DNA of 64,000 nt from Candidatus Gastranaerophilales bacterium (GCA_944327225.1 CALVGZ010000001.1:1-64000), one strand, 5' to 3'. Positions 27,051 to 35,449 are shown, counted from the stretch's first letter. The notes: a model not told the origin generated them from the letters alone. Made by a program: numbers and translations.

Positions 27051-27770
27051 ATGTTTAAAATAAAAGCTTTTACATTGGCAGAAATTTTAATAGTTATTGC
27101 AGTTATTGGTTTAATTGCAGCTGTAACTATTCCTGTAATTTTAAGAGGAGTTATTGAAAAACAGTGGAGATCTTCGTATCAAAAAGCGTACAATACTGTA
27201 TCAAATGTATATATGTCTGAACATACCAGTGGTAATTTGCCGAATTCTAACGATGAAAATAGTGTGCTAACAATGTTTAAAGCAATGAATTCTTATATGA
27301 CAATAAAAGATTATGCAAAACCAAGCACAGAGGAAAAAATTATATCAGAAGCATTATATGATAATTCTGATTACTATAATTCAATTAGCTTTAATAATGA
27401 CAGTTCTGACAGTAATTCTTTATATGTTCAAAAATCTGTGATTTCACCTTGGATAATTACTGAAGACAATATGGCATATTGTGTAGTTGTTGGAAAAGGA
27501 TGTTCCACTAAAGAAAGCATAAATTCATCAGGTAACCATAACAATGCGGTACAAAATTCGTGTGTTTTGGTTGTTGTAGATGTTAACGGATTAAATAATG
27601 GTCCAAACAGAATTGAACCGCAAATATTATCTGCTGACCAATTAAATGAAACTGATGTAGTAGATATTTTGACTGGAGACAGATTTTATATATATGTTGG
27701 ATTAAATGGTGTTAGTGCTGGATCCAAAAAATCTACCGTTACGGGGAGAATTGTTTCTGACTTAAAATAG
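27051..27770 (+). CDS. Second type IV pilin-like protein, paralog of the first
   Basis: The 239-residue protein starts at ATG 27051 (AAGG upstream); a longer frame from 27015 would begin inside the terminator. The prepilin motif is KIKA, then FTLAEILIVIAVIG; the residue before the cut is Ala rather than the usual Gly. The middle differs from the first pilin, but the C-terminus shares GLNNGPNRIEPQI, TGDRFYIYVGL and a final STVTGRI, and the two Cys are kept. It arose by tandem duplication. Terminator-attenuated expression suggests it is a minor subunit. Confidence 0.8.
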   Translation: MFKIKAFTLAEILIVIAVIGLIAAVTIPVILRGVIEKQWRSSYQKAYNTVSNVYMSEHTSGNLPNSNDENSVLTMFKAMNSYMTIKDYAKPSTEEKIISEALYDNSDYYNSISFNNDSSDSNSLYVQKSVISPWIITEDNMAYCVVVGKGCSTKESINSSGNHNNAVQNSCVLVVVDVNGLNNGPNRIEPQILSADQLNETDVVDILTGDRFYIYVGLNGVSAGSKKSTVTGRIVSDLK

Positions 27771-28096
27771 TTTTTTAAAATATTTCATTTTGAAAACATG
27801 CTAAGAAGCAATGATAATATTAAACTATACGATTGAATTATAAAATTTAAATTTTTATATAGAATTTCTGGCAATTAAAAATTAATAGTAATGGCAATGA
27901 TTTATTTTGAAACTTATAACCAAAAAAAATGTTCTTAAAAAATTTTGATAATCGAACTTTTTGTGCCATTAGTTAGATTTTATGCCATACAGATTAGTAT
28001 GCAAAATATCATAAAATTTTTGTGATTGCACGCTAGTATAAGAAATTTAAAGTGAGCCAACCGTAAGTTCAACCTAAAAGATTGTTTTTTAAAAAA
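27771..28096. other. Non-coding gap
   Basis: About 326 bases of AT-rich DNA between the second pilin gene and tRNA-Pro. I see no open frame with a ribosome site, no convincing hairpin with a T-run, and no known RNA. Confidence 0.6.
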
Positions 28097-28170
28097 TCGG
28101 GATGACAGGATTTGAACCTGCGACCCCCACGTCCCGAACGTGGTGCGCTACCAAGCTGCGCTACATCCCG
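28097..28170 (-). tRNA. tRNA-Pro (CGG)
   Basis: Read on the minus strand, the acceptor stem CGGGATG/CATCCCG closes a full cloverleaf. The anticodon stem CCACG/CGTGG carries loop TTCGGGA, anticodon CGG, which reads CCG (Pro). The T arm is CAGGTTCAAATCCTG. The discriminator is A and CCA is not encoded. Confidence 0.95.
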
Positions 28171-28249
28171 AAAAGATATTAAATTGTCTATATTGTTTGA
28201 CTTTGTACCCTCGGGATTTGCACACCTCAAACGCAATGCCTTGGGTATT

Positions 28250-28269
28250 CTGCGGTATCCCGAAAAGAT
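28250..28269. repeat. Partial repeat of the tRNA-Pro 5' end
   Basis: Bases 28250-28269 repeat bases 28156-28177 (the 5' end of tRNA-Pro and its upstream flank) with a 2-base gap and one mismatch. The block TCCCGAAAAGAT is identical in both. It may be a leftover of a tRNA duplication or of a past integration; it is not a functional tRNA. Confidence 0.45.
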
Positions 28270-28374
28270 TTTTGTATGTAATAATATTATTTCTTTTTTA
28301 TTCTACAATAAAAAAAGTTAAAAATATACTTTTATTCTATGATATAATTTTCTAGGTTAATATTTAGGTGAGTT

Positions 28375-29061
28375 ATGTTATTAAAGGAATTGTTATTAGA
28401 AGTCGGAGATTTTTGTTTTGAAAATAAGTCTTTACAATATTTGCCTTATATTTTAGTTATTTTGGTTGAGTTGGAGAGATTTAAAGATGTAAATGAAAGT
28501 GTTCCTTTTGAAGTTTTTTGTTTTCTTGTTGTTATATTTGGTGTTTTTGTTCGTTTTATTACAATAGGTTTCCGACCGCAAAAAATAAAATCAGATACTT
28601 TAATAACCTCAGGCATTTATTCTGTTGTAAGAAACCCATTGTATTTGGGAAATTTCTTTATATTCTTTGGTATTACTCTTTTGAGTCAAAGTTGTGAAAT
28701 TATCGTTACTAACTCTTTATTGATGATTATTTTTTATTTTTTAATTGTTTTAAAAGAAGAAGACGTATTGGTAAAAAAATTCGGCAGAAAGTATGTTGAT
28801 TGGGCAAATAGTGTTAGTTGTTTCGTGCCTTCTTTTAAAAATTATGTAAAACCAGATATGAGATTTTCTTTTAAAAATGCAATATCTCATGAACATGATG
28901 TCTGGTTTTTGGTTGTTGTTTCTTTTGTTGGTCTTGAAATAATAAGAGGGTATTTTGAGGTTAACAAATTCTTTCTGATTTCGGTTTGGGCGATTTTATT
29001 ATCAGTTGCTACGCTTTTTTGGATTGTATGTAAAATATTAAAGTTTAAGAAAATATTATAG
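28375..29061 (+). CDS. Isoprenylcysteine carboxyl methyltransferase-like membrane methyltransferase
   Basis: The 228-residue membrane protein has the ICMT/PEMT signature SGIYSVVRNPLYLGNF, followed by EEDVLVKKFG.KY.DW, which form the SAM site at the membrane face. About five to six hydrophobic segments are present, including two after the catalytic part that are not typical. The family methylates lipids or small molecules in bacteria; the substrate here is unknown. It ends directly at the stop of the convergent flavin reductase gene. Confidence 0.75.
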   Translation: MLLKELLLEVGDFCFENKSLQYLPYILVILVELERFKDVNESVPFEVFCFLVVIFGVFVRFITIGFRPQKIKSDTLITSGIYSVVRNPLYLGNFFIFFGITLLSQSCEIIVTNSLLMIIFYFLIVLKEEDVLVKKFGRKYVDWANSVSCFVPSFKNYVKPDMRFSFKNAISHEHDVWFLVVVSFVGLEIIRGYFEVNKFFLISVWAILLSVATLFWIVCKILKFKKIL

Positions 29062-29604
29062 CTATACGTTTTGACCCATTGTGTAGGCTTCTTTGAGGTA
29101 TTTAACAGAGTTTTTTGCTTCTGCAGGGTTTGTTAGACCTGTTGCTTTTAGTACATTTTTTAATCTGGTTTTGCTTAGGCACTCTATCCAGCCCAGTAAT
29201 CCTTGAATTGTTTTATCTATGGCTGATTCATTGGAGTCAGCTGCAGTTGCAATTAAGTATACATCTTTAAAATTGTATGGTGAAACAAAAAGGGGATTTA
29301 GTCTGTCAATTAATGTTTTCATTTGTCCTGACATTGAATAGTAATAAACGGGCGTTGCCCAAACAACAACATCTGCTTCCTTAACTTTTTCAAATATTTC
29401 ATCGGCATCGTCTTTAATTATACATTTTTTATTGATTTGACATGCAAGACACCCTTTACAAAAGGCAATATTCTTGTCTTTTAGATTTATTTTTTCCACA
29501 ATGTGTCCTGCGTTTTCAGCCCCTTTTAAAAATTCGTCTGCAAGAATATCTGAATTCGAGTTGTTTCTTAAGCTTGTTGAAATTATAACAATTTTTTTTG
29601 ACAT
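29062..29604 (-). CDS. NAD(P)H-dependent FMN reductase / flavodoxin-fold oxidoreductase
   Basis: The 180-residue protein has the flavodoxin-like N-terminus IVIISTSLRNNSNSD (FMN phosphate loop), the Cys-rich segment FCKGCLACQ...KKC seen in this oxidoreductase family, and WATPVYYYSMSGQMKTLIDR contacting the flavin. It should reduce small substrates or flavins with NAD(P)H in the cytoplasm. It lies 9 bases after the acetyltransferase gene on the same strand and is probably the distal gene of a decayed LysR-controlled operon. Confidence 0.85.
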   Translation of the reverse strand: MSKKIVIISTSLRNNSNSDILADEFLKGAENAGHIVEKINLKDKNIAFCKGCLACQINKKCIIKDDADEIFEKVKEADVVVWATPVYYYSMSGQMKTLIDRLNPLFVSPYNFKDVYLIATAADSNESAIDKTIQGLLGWIECLSKTRLKNVLKATGLTNPAEAKNSVKYLKEAYTMGQNV

Positions 29605-29613
29605 AAATTTCTC

Positions 29614-30189
29614 CTATTCGTTTTCTTTAATTTCTTTTATTATTTTAGCAGGATTTCCGCCAACTATTGTATTTTTTTTAACATTTTTTGTAACAACGGC
29701 CCCTGCTGCAATTATTGCACCTTCGTCTATTATTACTCCGGGAAGTATTGTAGCGTTTGAGCCAATCCAGACATTATCTTTTATTTCTACGGGGCTCGGA
29801 AGGATAGATGCCCTATGACTAGGGTTTTGATTGTGGTTTAGTGTTGCAATTACTACATTATGCCCGATTAGTACATTGTTTCCTATTGTAATTTTTCCTT
29901 GATCTTGAAAGTGGCAGGATGAATTTATAAATACATTATTTCCCACTGTTATATTTTTACCGCAGTCTGTGTAAAATGGCGGAAATAGACAAAAAGTTTT
30001 GTCAAGGGGTTTGCCTATGAGCTTGAAGAATATTTTTTGAACTTTTTTGGGATTGTTGTATTTATTGTTTAATTTATTTGTGAGTTTCATTGCTTCATTT
30101 GCAAGTTTTGTCATATATTTATGCGTTTTTGAATTTGCTGTTATTTCTTTTTTGTTTTTCATTTGTTCAAGAAAATCTTTTAATAACAT
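29614..30189 (-). CDS. Maltose/galactoside-type O-acetyltransferase (left-handed beta-helix)
   Basis: The 191-residue protein begins with a helical cap and continues with hexapeptide repeats of a left-handed beta-helix ([37 protein letters not shown]). The catalytic His lies in the ATLNHN segment and the C-terminal [11 protein letters not shown] closes the coil, as in maltose and galactoside acetyltransferases. It transfers acetyl from acetyl-CoA to a sugar hydroxyl. ATG at 30189 follows AGAGGAA. It lies just downstream of the cupin remnant. Confidence 0.88.
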   Translation of the reverse strand: MLLKDFLEQMKNKKEITANSKTHKYMTKLANEAMKLTNKLNNKYNNPKKVQKIFFKLIGKPLDKTFCLFPPFYTDCGKNITVGNNVFINSSCHFQDQGKITIGNNVLIGHNVVIATLNHNQNPSHRASILPSPVEIKDNVWIGSNATILPGVIIDEGAIIAAGAVVTKNVKKNTIVGGNPAKIIKEIKENE

Positions 30190-30202
30190 AAATTATTCCT
30201 CT

Positions 30203-30339
30203 TCATTTTTTTATTTTTTCTTGATATCTCTCTTCGCCTGTAGTAATAAGAAGAATTTGTCTGCCGGAATGTTTGTGCCAGTTTGTTCTTGCATCTTTTT
30301 TAAAAGTTACGTTAATTTTTTTCTTGTATTTTTATTCAT
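30203..30339 (-). pseudogene. Cupin-domain protein remnant, frameshifted
   Basis: On the minus strand, a frame open from about 30331 to the stop at 30203 encodes about 42 residues that fit a cupin core (NVTFKKDARTNWHKHSGR, then ILLITTGEERYQE): the WHxH metal ligands and the G(E)xYQE turn are recognisable. There is no in-frame start: the nearby ATG at 30339 is one base out of frame across a run of A residues. The rest of the cupin barrel is absent after an early TGA. Such cupin genes commonly accompany flavodoxin-type reductases and sugar acetyltransferases under a divergent LysR regulator, as here. Confidence 0.6.
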
Positions 30340-30523
30340 TTGCCTATGCCTTTCTATTTCCTGAATATCGTTATGTAATTAACAAACCGTAGATACCATT
30401 ATTGGCTTATTATTTATAATATTTTTATTATTCATCATGTTTAAATAAATAGCAAATACTTATATAGTATATTAATATATGCTTGACGAGTATATAAATT
30501 ATTATTAAATTCTTATTTCCGGT

Positions 30524-30886
30524 TTGGCTAAGAAGAATTTTATTATGCCTTCTGATATAAAAAATATACCTATAATTTCATATCGTCAGTTTTTGGTAAA
30601 AAATTTAGTATCCGGGTGGCTCGGCTATGATTATGATAAATTGAATATTGTCGGCACATATAATTTGCTATATAATGCCTCAATATTAGTGAATGAAGGT
30701 TTTAGCAGTGCTTTATGTATTGATGGAATAATTAACACAAAAGGTACAAATTTGTGTTTTATTCCTTTAAAACCGTTTCTGAAGTCAAATGTACTTTTGG
30801 CTTGGAGAAAAAATAAACCTATGTCGAGAGGTGCTAAAGTATTTTTATCTGTATTACAAAAACAATTGTTTAAAATTACAAATTAA
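30524..30886 (+). pseudogene. LysR-family regulator, C-terminal fragment only
   Basis: The 120-residue frame matches the second half of a LysR substrate-binding domain: LAKKNFIMPSDIKNIPIIS, a TYNLLYNASILVNEGFSSALCID core, and a final LLAWRKNKPMSRGAKVFLSVL. The DNA-binding helix-turn-helix and first effector subdomain (about 170 residues) are missing, and a stop lies just upstream in frame. It is divergent from the cupin/acetyltransferase/reductase set, the standard LysR layout. It probably no longer regulates; an effector-only protein cannot be excluded. Confidence 0.75.
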
Positions 30887-30904
30887 AAGCCCCGATTTGG
30901 GGCT
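30884..30904 (-). terminator. Terminator of tRNA-Ser
   Basis: On the minus strand, stem AGCCCC/GGGGCT with a 5-base loop starts 6 bases after the tRNA-Ser 3' end and is followed by TTTAATTT. The T-run is short. Confidence 0.65.
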
Positions 30905-30909
30905 AAAAT

Positions 30910-30996
30910 AGGAGGAAGTGGGATTCGAACCCACGGAACACTCGCATGTTCGACGGTTTTCAAGACCGCTCCGATCAACCACTCCGGCATTCCTCC
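30910..30996 (-). tRNA. tRNA-Ser (UGA)
   Basis: Read on the minus strand, acceptor stem GGAGGAA/TTCCTCC closes a class II tRNA with a long variable arm (GAACATGCGAGTGTTC). The anticodon loop CTTGAAA gives anticodon TGA, which reads TCA (Ser). The T arm is GTGGGTTCGAATCCCAC. The base after the acceptor is T rather than the G usual for tRNA-Ser, which may be a lineage trait. CCA is not encoded. Confidence 0.93.
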
Positions 30997-31053
30997 GAAA
31001 GTTACTTTCCAATATTATCAAAAAGAAAATATTAAGTAAAGAACTTTTTAATC

Positions 31054-31506
31054 TTATTTACTTGTAGGTGAATTTAAAGTTTTAACGACTTTATCGGTTA
31101 TATCTATACCGCCATGGAATACAACTGTTTTTTCTATTACAGTATCTATTTTGTTTGCTATTGCAACTTGTTTAATTGCATTTTTTATGGCATTATCGAT
31201 TTCTGCTTCTTTCTTTTCTTTCAATTTCAGGTATGCTTCTTGTTTTTTAGCAAGTTCTTTTGCGGTTGCTTCTTCGAAATTTTTTCTTTCCAATGGTGTT
31301 GAAAGTTTTTTATACTCTCTTTCCTTATCCAGTCCGTATCTTTGAATTTCGGAATATTTATCCGATATTTCATTGCTTACTGTTTTGACTTTTGAATAGT
31401 TTGATACAACTTTATCAAAATCAACAACTCCTATGACTTCTGCATTTGCTACATTAAGTAAAGTAAAAGTAGTAAATATAGCTGTAAGATAAAATAACTT
31501 TTTCAT
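31054..31506 (-). CDS. OmpH/Skp-family periplasmic chaperone
   Basis: The 150-residue protein has a signal peptide (cut after ANA, about residue 22), then the family start EVIGVVDFDKVVSNYSKV and a long central coiled coil that forms the tentacles of the Skp jellyfish. The C-terminal strand region is present. The family holds unfolded outer-membrane proteins in the periplasm, which supports a diderm envelope. It is divergent from the acyltransferase pair. Confidence 0.85.
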   Translation of the reverse strand: MKKLFYLTAIFTTFTLLNVANAEVIGVVDFDKVVSNYSKVKTVSNEISDKYSEIQRYGLDKEREYKKLSTPLERKNFEEATAKELAKKQEAYLKLKEKKEAEIDNAIKNAIKQVAIANKIDTVIEKTVVFHGGIDITDKVVKTLNSPTSK

Positions 31507-31531
31507 ATTCTCTCCTTTTCTTAATAAAAAA

Positions 31532-31563
31532 ATTATATCATATTTATTTTTATTTAGTATAAT
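31532..31563. promoter_or_regulatory. Divergent -10 boxes between ompH and the acyltransferases
   Basis: A minus-strand TATAAT (31537-31532) faces ompH and a plus-strand TATAAT (31558-31563) faces the acyltransferase genes. No good -35 boxes are seen at either, so the call rests on the -10 boxes and the divergent layout. Confidence 0.45.
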
Positions 31564-31585
31564 TTTTATAAATACAGGAGTAAAG

Positions 31586-32230
31586 TTGTCAAATAAGATG
31601 AGTAGAGATTATCAAAAAAGAAACCCCAAGGAATATAATTTTTTTAGAGGTATAATGCAGTGGATAACATGCACTTTAGTGTATGGTATGTATTTTAGAT
31701 TGGCCTTTAATTTAAAAATAGAAGGCAGGGAAAACGTTGCAAAAAGAGGTTTTTATATTATTGCTTCTAATCACACAAGTGCAATTGATCCTTTTTTGAT
31801 TATTTATGCTGTTCAAAGGCACGTCGCTTATATGGCTAAAGTTGAGTTGTTTAAAAATAGAGTTGCAAGGTTCTTCTTAGATATTTTAGGTGCATTTGCA
31901 GTGGACAGATCTAAACTATCCGTATCAACTATAAAAACAGTTCTCGGTTTAAAACAGACCAATTGGTGTCTTGGAATTTTTCCACAGGGTACAAGAGAAA
32001 CCGACGGCAATATGGATAATATAAATAAGGGTTTTGCGGTTTTTGCCAAAACTTTAAAGTGCGATATTTTGCCTGTTGCTATTACAGGTATGACTAAAGA
32101 CCAAAGAAAAATTTTTAGAGGGCGGATGAAGGTTAAAATCGGAAAACCTATTCCGTATAATGACAATATTGAGGAAATGATTTCGGTATGGAGCAAAGCT
32201 ATAGTGGAATTGTCAGAGGGAAAAAGATAA
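31586..32230 (+). CDS. PlsC-type 1-acylglycerol-3-phosphate acyltransferase (first copy)
   Basis: The 214-residue protein has the acyltransferase motifs NHTSAID (H63, D68, the HX4D charge relay) and FPQGTR (132-137, glycerol-3-phosphate binding), with an N-terminal membrane segment. It adds the second fatty acid in phosphatidic acid synthesis at the inner membrane. The start is TTG at 31586 with AGGAG five bases upstream; an ATG four codons in is too far from the ribosome site. A second copy follows directly. Confidence 0.87.
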   Translation: MSNKMSRDYQKRNPKEYNFFRGIMQWITCTLVYGMYFRLAFNLKIEGRENVAKRGFYIIASNHTSAIDPFLIIYAVQRHVAYMAKVELFKNRVARFFLDILGAFAVDRSKLSVSTIKTVLGLKQTNWCLGIFPQGTRETDGNMDNINKGFAVFAKTLKCDILPVAITGMTKDQRKIFRGRMKVKIGKPIPYNDNIEEMISVWSKAIVELSEGKR

Positions 32231-32899
32231 ATGAATATAAAAAAAGTTAATTTTGCCCAAAAGAAAGCAGCTGATTTTAATATTTTAACAAGACTTTATC
32301 AGTTCTATGCTTTATATGTTTTATTTCTTCCTTTTTTTGCAACTTTGTTTTATAATTTTCATTTAAAACGTAATAAAAGCATTGAAAAAAAACCTTATAT
32401 TGTAGCCCCTAATCACATTTCGTATATGGATGTATTTATTGTAAATTATGCTTTTGGAAGACCGTTGGCATATATGGCAAAACAAGAACTTTTTAAAACT
32501 GATACTTGGGGTCAAAGGTATATTACAAGAAATGTTTTACGTTTAGGCGGTTTTGCAGTTAATCGCGAAAAGGTAGGTTTATCTACAATAAAAACAGCAA
32601 AAGAAGTAATAAAGGCTAAATATAATCTTTGTATATTTCCTCAGGGTGGTATTAGAAAAAATAAGGTTATAGAAAATATTAATCCGGGCTTCATTTATTT
32701 TGCAAAAACGAACAAGGTTGATATTGTTCCAATTGCTGTTAGCGGACTTGAGACGTATAATTGGAAGTTATTTAAAAAGCAAGATGTTTATATAACTGTC
32801 TGTGACCCTATTTCATATAAACTTTCCGATGAAGAAATTATCAAAGAGTGGGCATTAAAAATTTCACAAGTAACCGGATATGAAAATAAAATAAATTAG
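32231..32899 (+). CDS. PlsC-type acyltransferase (second copy)
   Basis: The 222-residue protein has an N-terminal hydrophobic segment (about residues 25-43), NHISYMD (H62, D67), and FPQGG (136-140) in place of FPEGTR. The missing Thr-Arg suggests a different acceptor from the first copy. The ATG follows the preceding stop immediately, so the pair is one operon. It could act on lysophospholipid or another acyl acceptor. Confidence 0.82.
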   Translation: MNIKKVNFAQKKAADFNILTRLYQFYALYVLFLPFFATLFYNFHLKRNKSIEKKPYIVAPNHISYMDVFIVNYAFGRPLAYMAKQELFKTDTWGQRYITRNVLRLGGFAVNREKVGLSTIKTAKEVIKAKYNLCIFPQGGIRKNKVIENINPGFIYFAKTNKVDIVPIAVSGLETYNWKLFKKQDVYITVCDPISYKLSDEEIIKEWALKISQVTGYENKIN

Positions 32900-32958
32900 C
32901 AAATTATTTTAATTTTATGTTTTGTAAAATCGGATAATTCTATTTTGCAGGTATTATT

Positions 32959-34362
32959 TTGCTTATAAACAGTAATTCATATTCTTTCATAACAAAAGCT
33001 GTAAATGTTGTGCAAAATCCTGCACTTCCTGTTGGCACGCTTATTGAAGAAATCCCTTGTGATATAGGTCGCTCTTATGCAGGGTACAAGCGTGGCGGAA
33101 TAATAGAAGGTGCTGAGAAATTAAGAAAAGAAGTTATGACGGCTGTGGTTTGGTTATTTGGAATGCCTGCTTTTAGATATTTGGGCGACAAATTTTGTGA
33201 GTTTGCTTTTAAAATTCCCATGAATATTGATTATTCAAATTCTAAAGAGGGAAATGATGCTATAAAAAATTCAATAAAATATTTAAAAGATGGAATTAAA
33301 GAAGCTTCAACACCTGATGTAAGTGAATTAAAAAATGTCAGTAGTCGAATTATTAATAATTTGAAAAATATGAGTGTTGACGATGCAGTTAAGAGACTTT
33401 CTTTTGCAAAAAAGGCTACTTCTATTTCGGCACTTATTTTAAATTGTCTTGCAATGGGAATAATATTGCCTAAATTAAATCAAAAATTAACAAGAAAAAA
33501 AATTGAAAAAATGAAACGCAATTCTGTTCATAAATTTGATAATTTTGAAACTTTTAAAGCAAAGGTTTTCAATAATAAAACAAATAGCCAAGTTTCATTT
33601 AATGGTCTTTTTGCTAAATCTTATGCTGATATAAAGAATTATGGGCTTGCGGGTTTTACTACATATAATGTTGAGAATAATAACGTATTTAGGCTCTGTG
33701 CGACTGATATACCAATGACTGTTGGCAGAGTTTTAACATCAAGAAATAAATTTGAAGGCTTTGAGAACTTTTTTATGGATGTTTCAAGTATGTTTTTTTA
33801 TAATTTCTGTGCATCTTGTGTTCAAAGGGCTTTGAGGAAAAAATTTGATATTCCAAATATTAATCCCGCAAACGTTGAAGCGTTAAAAAATTCTTCTTCG
33901 GATATAATAAAAAGAGCTATTGATAATTTATCAAATATTCCTAGTGATGCAAAAGAAAAGCTTAGTTTTCTTTTTGATGATAGTTCTTTTGTAAATGAAA
34001 TATATAAAGAAGCAACCTATGGTAAATACGGAAAAATTAATAGATTTGTTAAAAATTCTGATATTAATGAAATTGATGAAGCGGTTATTAAGTTTTTAAA
34101 ACAGGCTAAGGATAAATGTTTCGTAAACGGTGACATTGATGCAAATAAATTTGCCGATTTTGCAAAAAGAATTAATAGAGCTAATTCTAAATATTTAGCA
34201 TTAGGATTGGGTATTTCAATTTTTGGTTTAGCTATTTTAGTTCCCAAGTTAACATTTTGGATTACAAAAAGAATAACCGGAAGGAATGAGTTTACAGGAA
34301 TTGCCGATTATAGTGATTTAGAAACTAAAAAACATAAAAAACAAAATGTAAATAAAAGTTAA
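32959..34362 (+). CDS. Lineage-specific membrane protein of unknown function
   Basis: The 467-residue protein has hydrophobic helices near residues 55-65 and 150-170 and near the C-terminus (about 415-440, LGISIFGLAILVPKLTFWIT). The second and the C-terminal helix each end with a similar LPKL/VPKL plus basic patch, hinting at an internal duplication. Long polar helical stretches lie between. The likely start is TTG at 32959. I recognise no family. A second protein with a similar layout is encoded at 56208-57281. Confidence 0.65.
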   Translation: MLINSNSYSFITKAVNVVQNPALPVGTLIEEIPCDIGRSYAGYKRGGIIEGAEKLRKEVMTAVVWLFGMPAFRYLGDKFCEFAFKIPMNIDYSNSKEGNDAIKNSIKYLKDGIKEASTPDVSELKNVSSRIINNLKNMSVDDAVKRLSFAKKATSISALILNCLAMGIILPKLNQKLTRKKIEKMKRNSVHKFDNFETFKAKVFNNKTNSQVSFNGLFAKSYADIKNYGLAGFTTYNVENNNVFRLCATDIPMTVGRVLTSRNKFEGFENFFMDVSSMFFYNFCASCVQRALRKKFDIPNINPANVEALKNSSSDIIKRAIDNLSNIPSDAKEKLSFLFDDSSFVNEIYKEATYGKYGKINRFVKNSDINEIDEAVIKFLKQAKDKCFVNGDIDANKFADFAKRINRANSKYLALGLGISIFGLAILVPKLTFWITKRITGRNEFTGIADYSDLETKKHKKQNVNKS

Positions 34363-34451
34363 AATCGTATATATTAATAAGCAATCTGTTTGATAGGAAA
34401 AACTTTAACTATTTATAAGGTATGTGTTAATAGTTTTAGTAGTGGTATAGT

Positions 34452-35180
34452 ATGGGTTTTATAAAACGTATTGATATTGCAAATGTAAATCGGGTATCTG
34501 ATATTACGGACAAAAATTTATCAAGTGATTCGGTTAGTTCAGTTAAATCAATTTCCTTTGAAAATGAATTGGCATTGAGTTCACCTGTTCGTTTTATCGC
34601 TTGTTATATTAATCCTTCTGTAATTGAAAATGCAATAAAGAATAATCCTAACATCGAAAATATTTTAAAATCAAACGGCCTGCCTCTTAAATATAATCTT
34701 GAAAATGTAGCCTCTCTTACTATGTCTCATTTAATTCCAACCGCAAGCAGAGCTCAAAGATTGTACATTAAAATGGGACATTCGTCAAATGAAATAAATT
34801 ATTTGCGTCTAACTCAAGCTGCCCTTTTGCATGATATAGGAAAAGTTTTTATTCCATCTGAAATCTTAAACAAAAAAGGTAAACTAACTCCAAAAGAACG
34901 AGAAATAGTTGAACTGCACAACAAATTAAGTTATGAAATTTTAAAAACAACAAATTTACATCCACAGGTAGCAAAGCTTGCCTTAGAACATCACGATTAT
35001 GAAAAAAATGTTGTAAGAAATCATGAAAATCAGGCTTTGACCATAGCGGATGTTTACAGTGCATTGCGTGAGTCAAGACCATATAAGAAACCAATTAATG
35101 ATCTTTGTGCTCGTATCATTTTGTATGATATGGGTGCAAGCGGGAAACTCGATACAAGATACATAAGTTATGTAAGCTAA
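34452..35180 (+). CDS. HD-domain phosphohydrolase (HD-GYP-like, lacking GYP)
   Basis: The 242-residue protein has an N-terminal unknown part (about 85 residues) and an HD domain with H127-D128 (LLHDIGK.FIP), H156, H180-H181 and D200 (IADVYSALRESRPYK). This order is that of HD-GYP cyclic-di-GMP phosphodiesterases, including the ALRESRPY segment, but the GYP loop after the HH motif is replaced by DYEKN. It may hydrolyse another nucleotide or act as a binding protein. A terminator follows. Confidence 0.75.
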   Translation: MGFIKRIDIANVNRVSDITDKNLSSDSVSSVKSISFENELALSSPVRFIACYINPSVIENAIKNNPNIENILKSNGLPLKYNLENVASLTMSHLIPTASRAQRLYIKMGHSSNEINYLRLTQAALLHDIGKVFIPSEILNKKGKLTPKEREIVELHNKLSYEILKTTNLHPQVAKLALEHHDYEKNVVRNHENQALTIADVYSALRESRPYKKPINDLCARIILYDMGASGKLDTRYISYVS

Positions 35181-35205
35181 ATCTAACTAACCAACTATTT
35201 TTTTG

Positions 35206-35226
35206 ATTGCCCTTGAGGCAATTTTT
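35206..35226 (+). terminator. Rho-independent terminator of the HD-domain gene
   Basis: Stem ATTGCC/GGCAAT with a 5-base loop and a T-run, 26 bases after the stop codon. Confidence 0.75.
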
Positions 35227-35272
35227 ATTATCTAGTGAGTTTTCTTACAATTATAAATTGATTTTATTTAAT

Positions 35273-35292
35273 AAAAAGACCCATAATGGGTC
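35273..35292 (-). terminator. Rho-independent terminator of tRNA-His
   Basis: On the minus strand GACCCAT/ATGGGTC (7 bp) is followed by TTTTT. It lies 10 bases after the tRNA-His CCA end. Confidence 0.75.
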
Positions 35293-35301
35293 AAATTTAA
35301 A

Positions 35302-35378
35302 TGGGGCGGGTAGTGGGATTCGAACCCACGTATACCGGAACCACAATCCGGGGCCTTAACCGCTTGGCGATACCCGCC
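35302..35378 (-). tRNA. tRNA-His (GUG), CCA encoded
   Basis: On the minus strand the acceptor stem GCGGGTA/TACCCGC is preceded by the extra G-1 that pairs with C73, the hallmark of tRNA-His. The anticodon stem CCGGA/TCCGG carries anticodon GTG (reads CAC/CAT). Unlike the other tRNAs in the window, CCA is encoded (35304-35302). It is the last host gene before the phage block, but its 5' end faces the phage. Confidence 0.95.
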
Positions 35379-35449
35379 ATAGAGTACGTAAAGCTAAATC
35401 GCTTTGATATTATAAATTAAACATTTAAAAATTGCAAGAAAAACGCCCT

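Noticed and set aside
28171-28320. Second, degenerate tRNA gene upstream of tRNA-Pro
   Set aside because: Only the 5' end region is repeated; no acceptor, anticodon or T-arm pairing can be formed, so it is listed as a partial repeat only.
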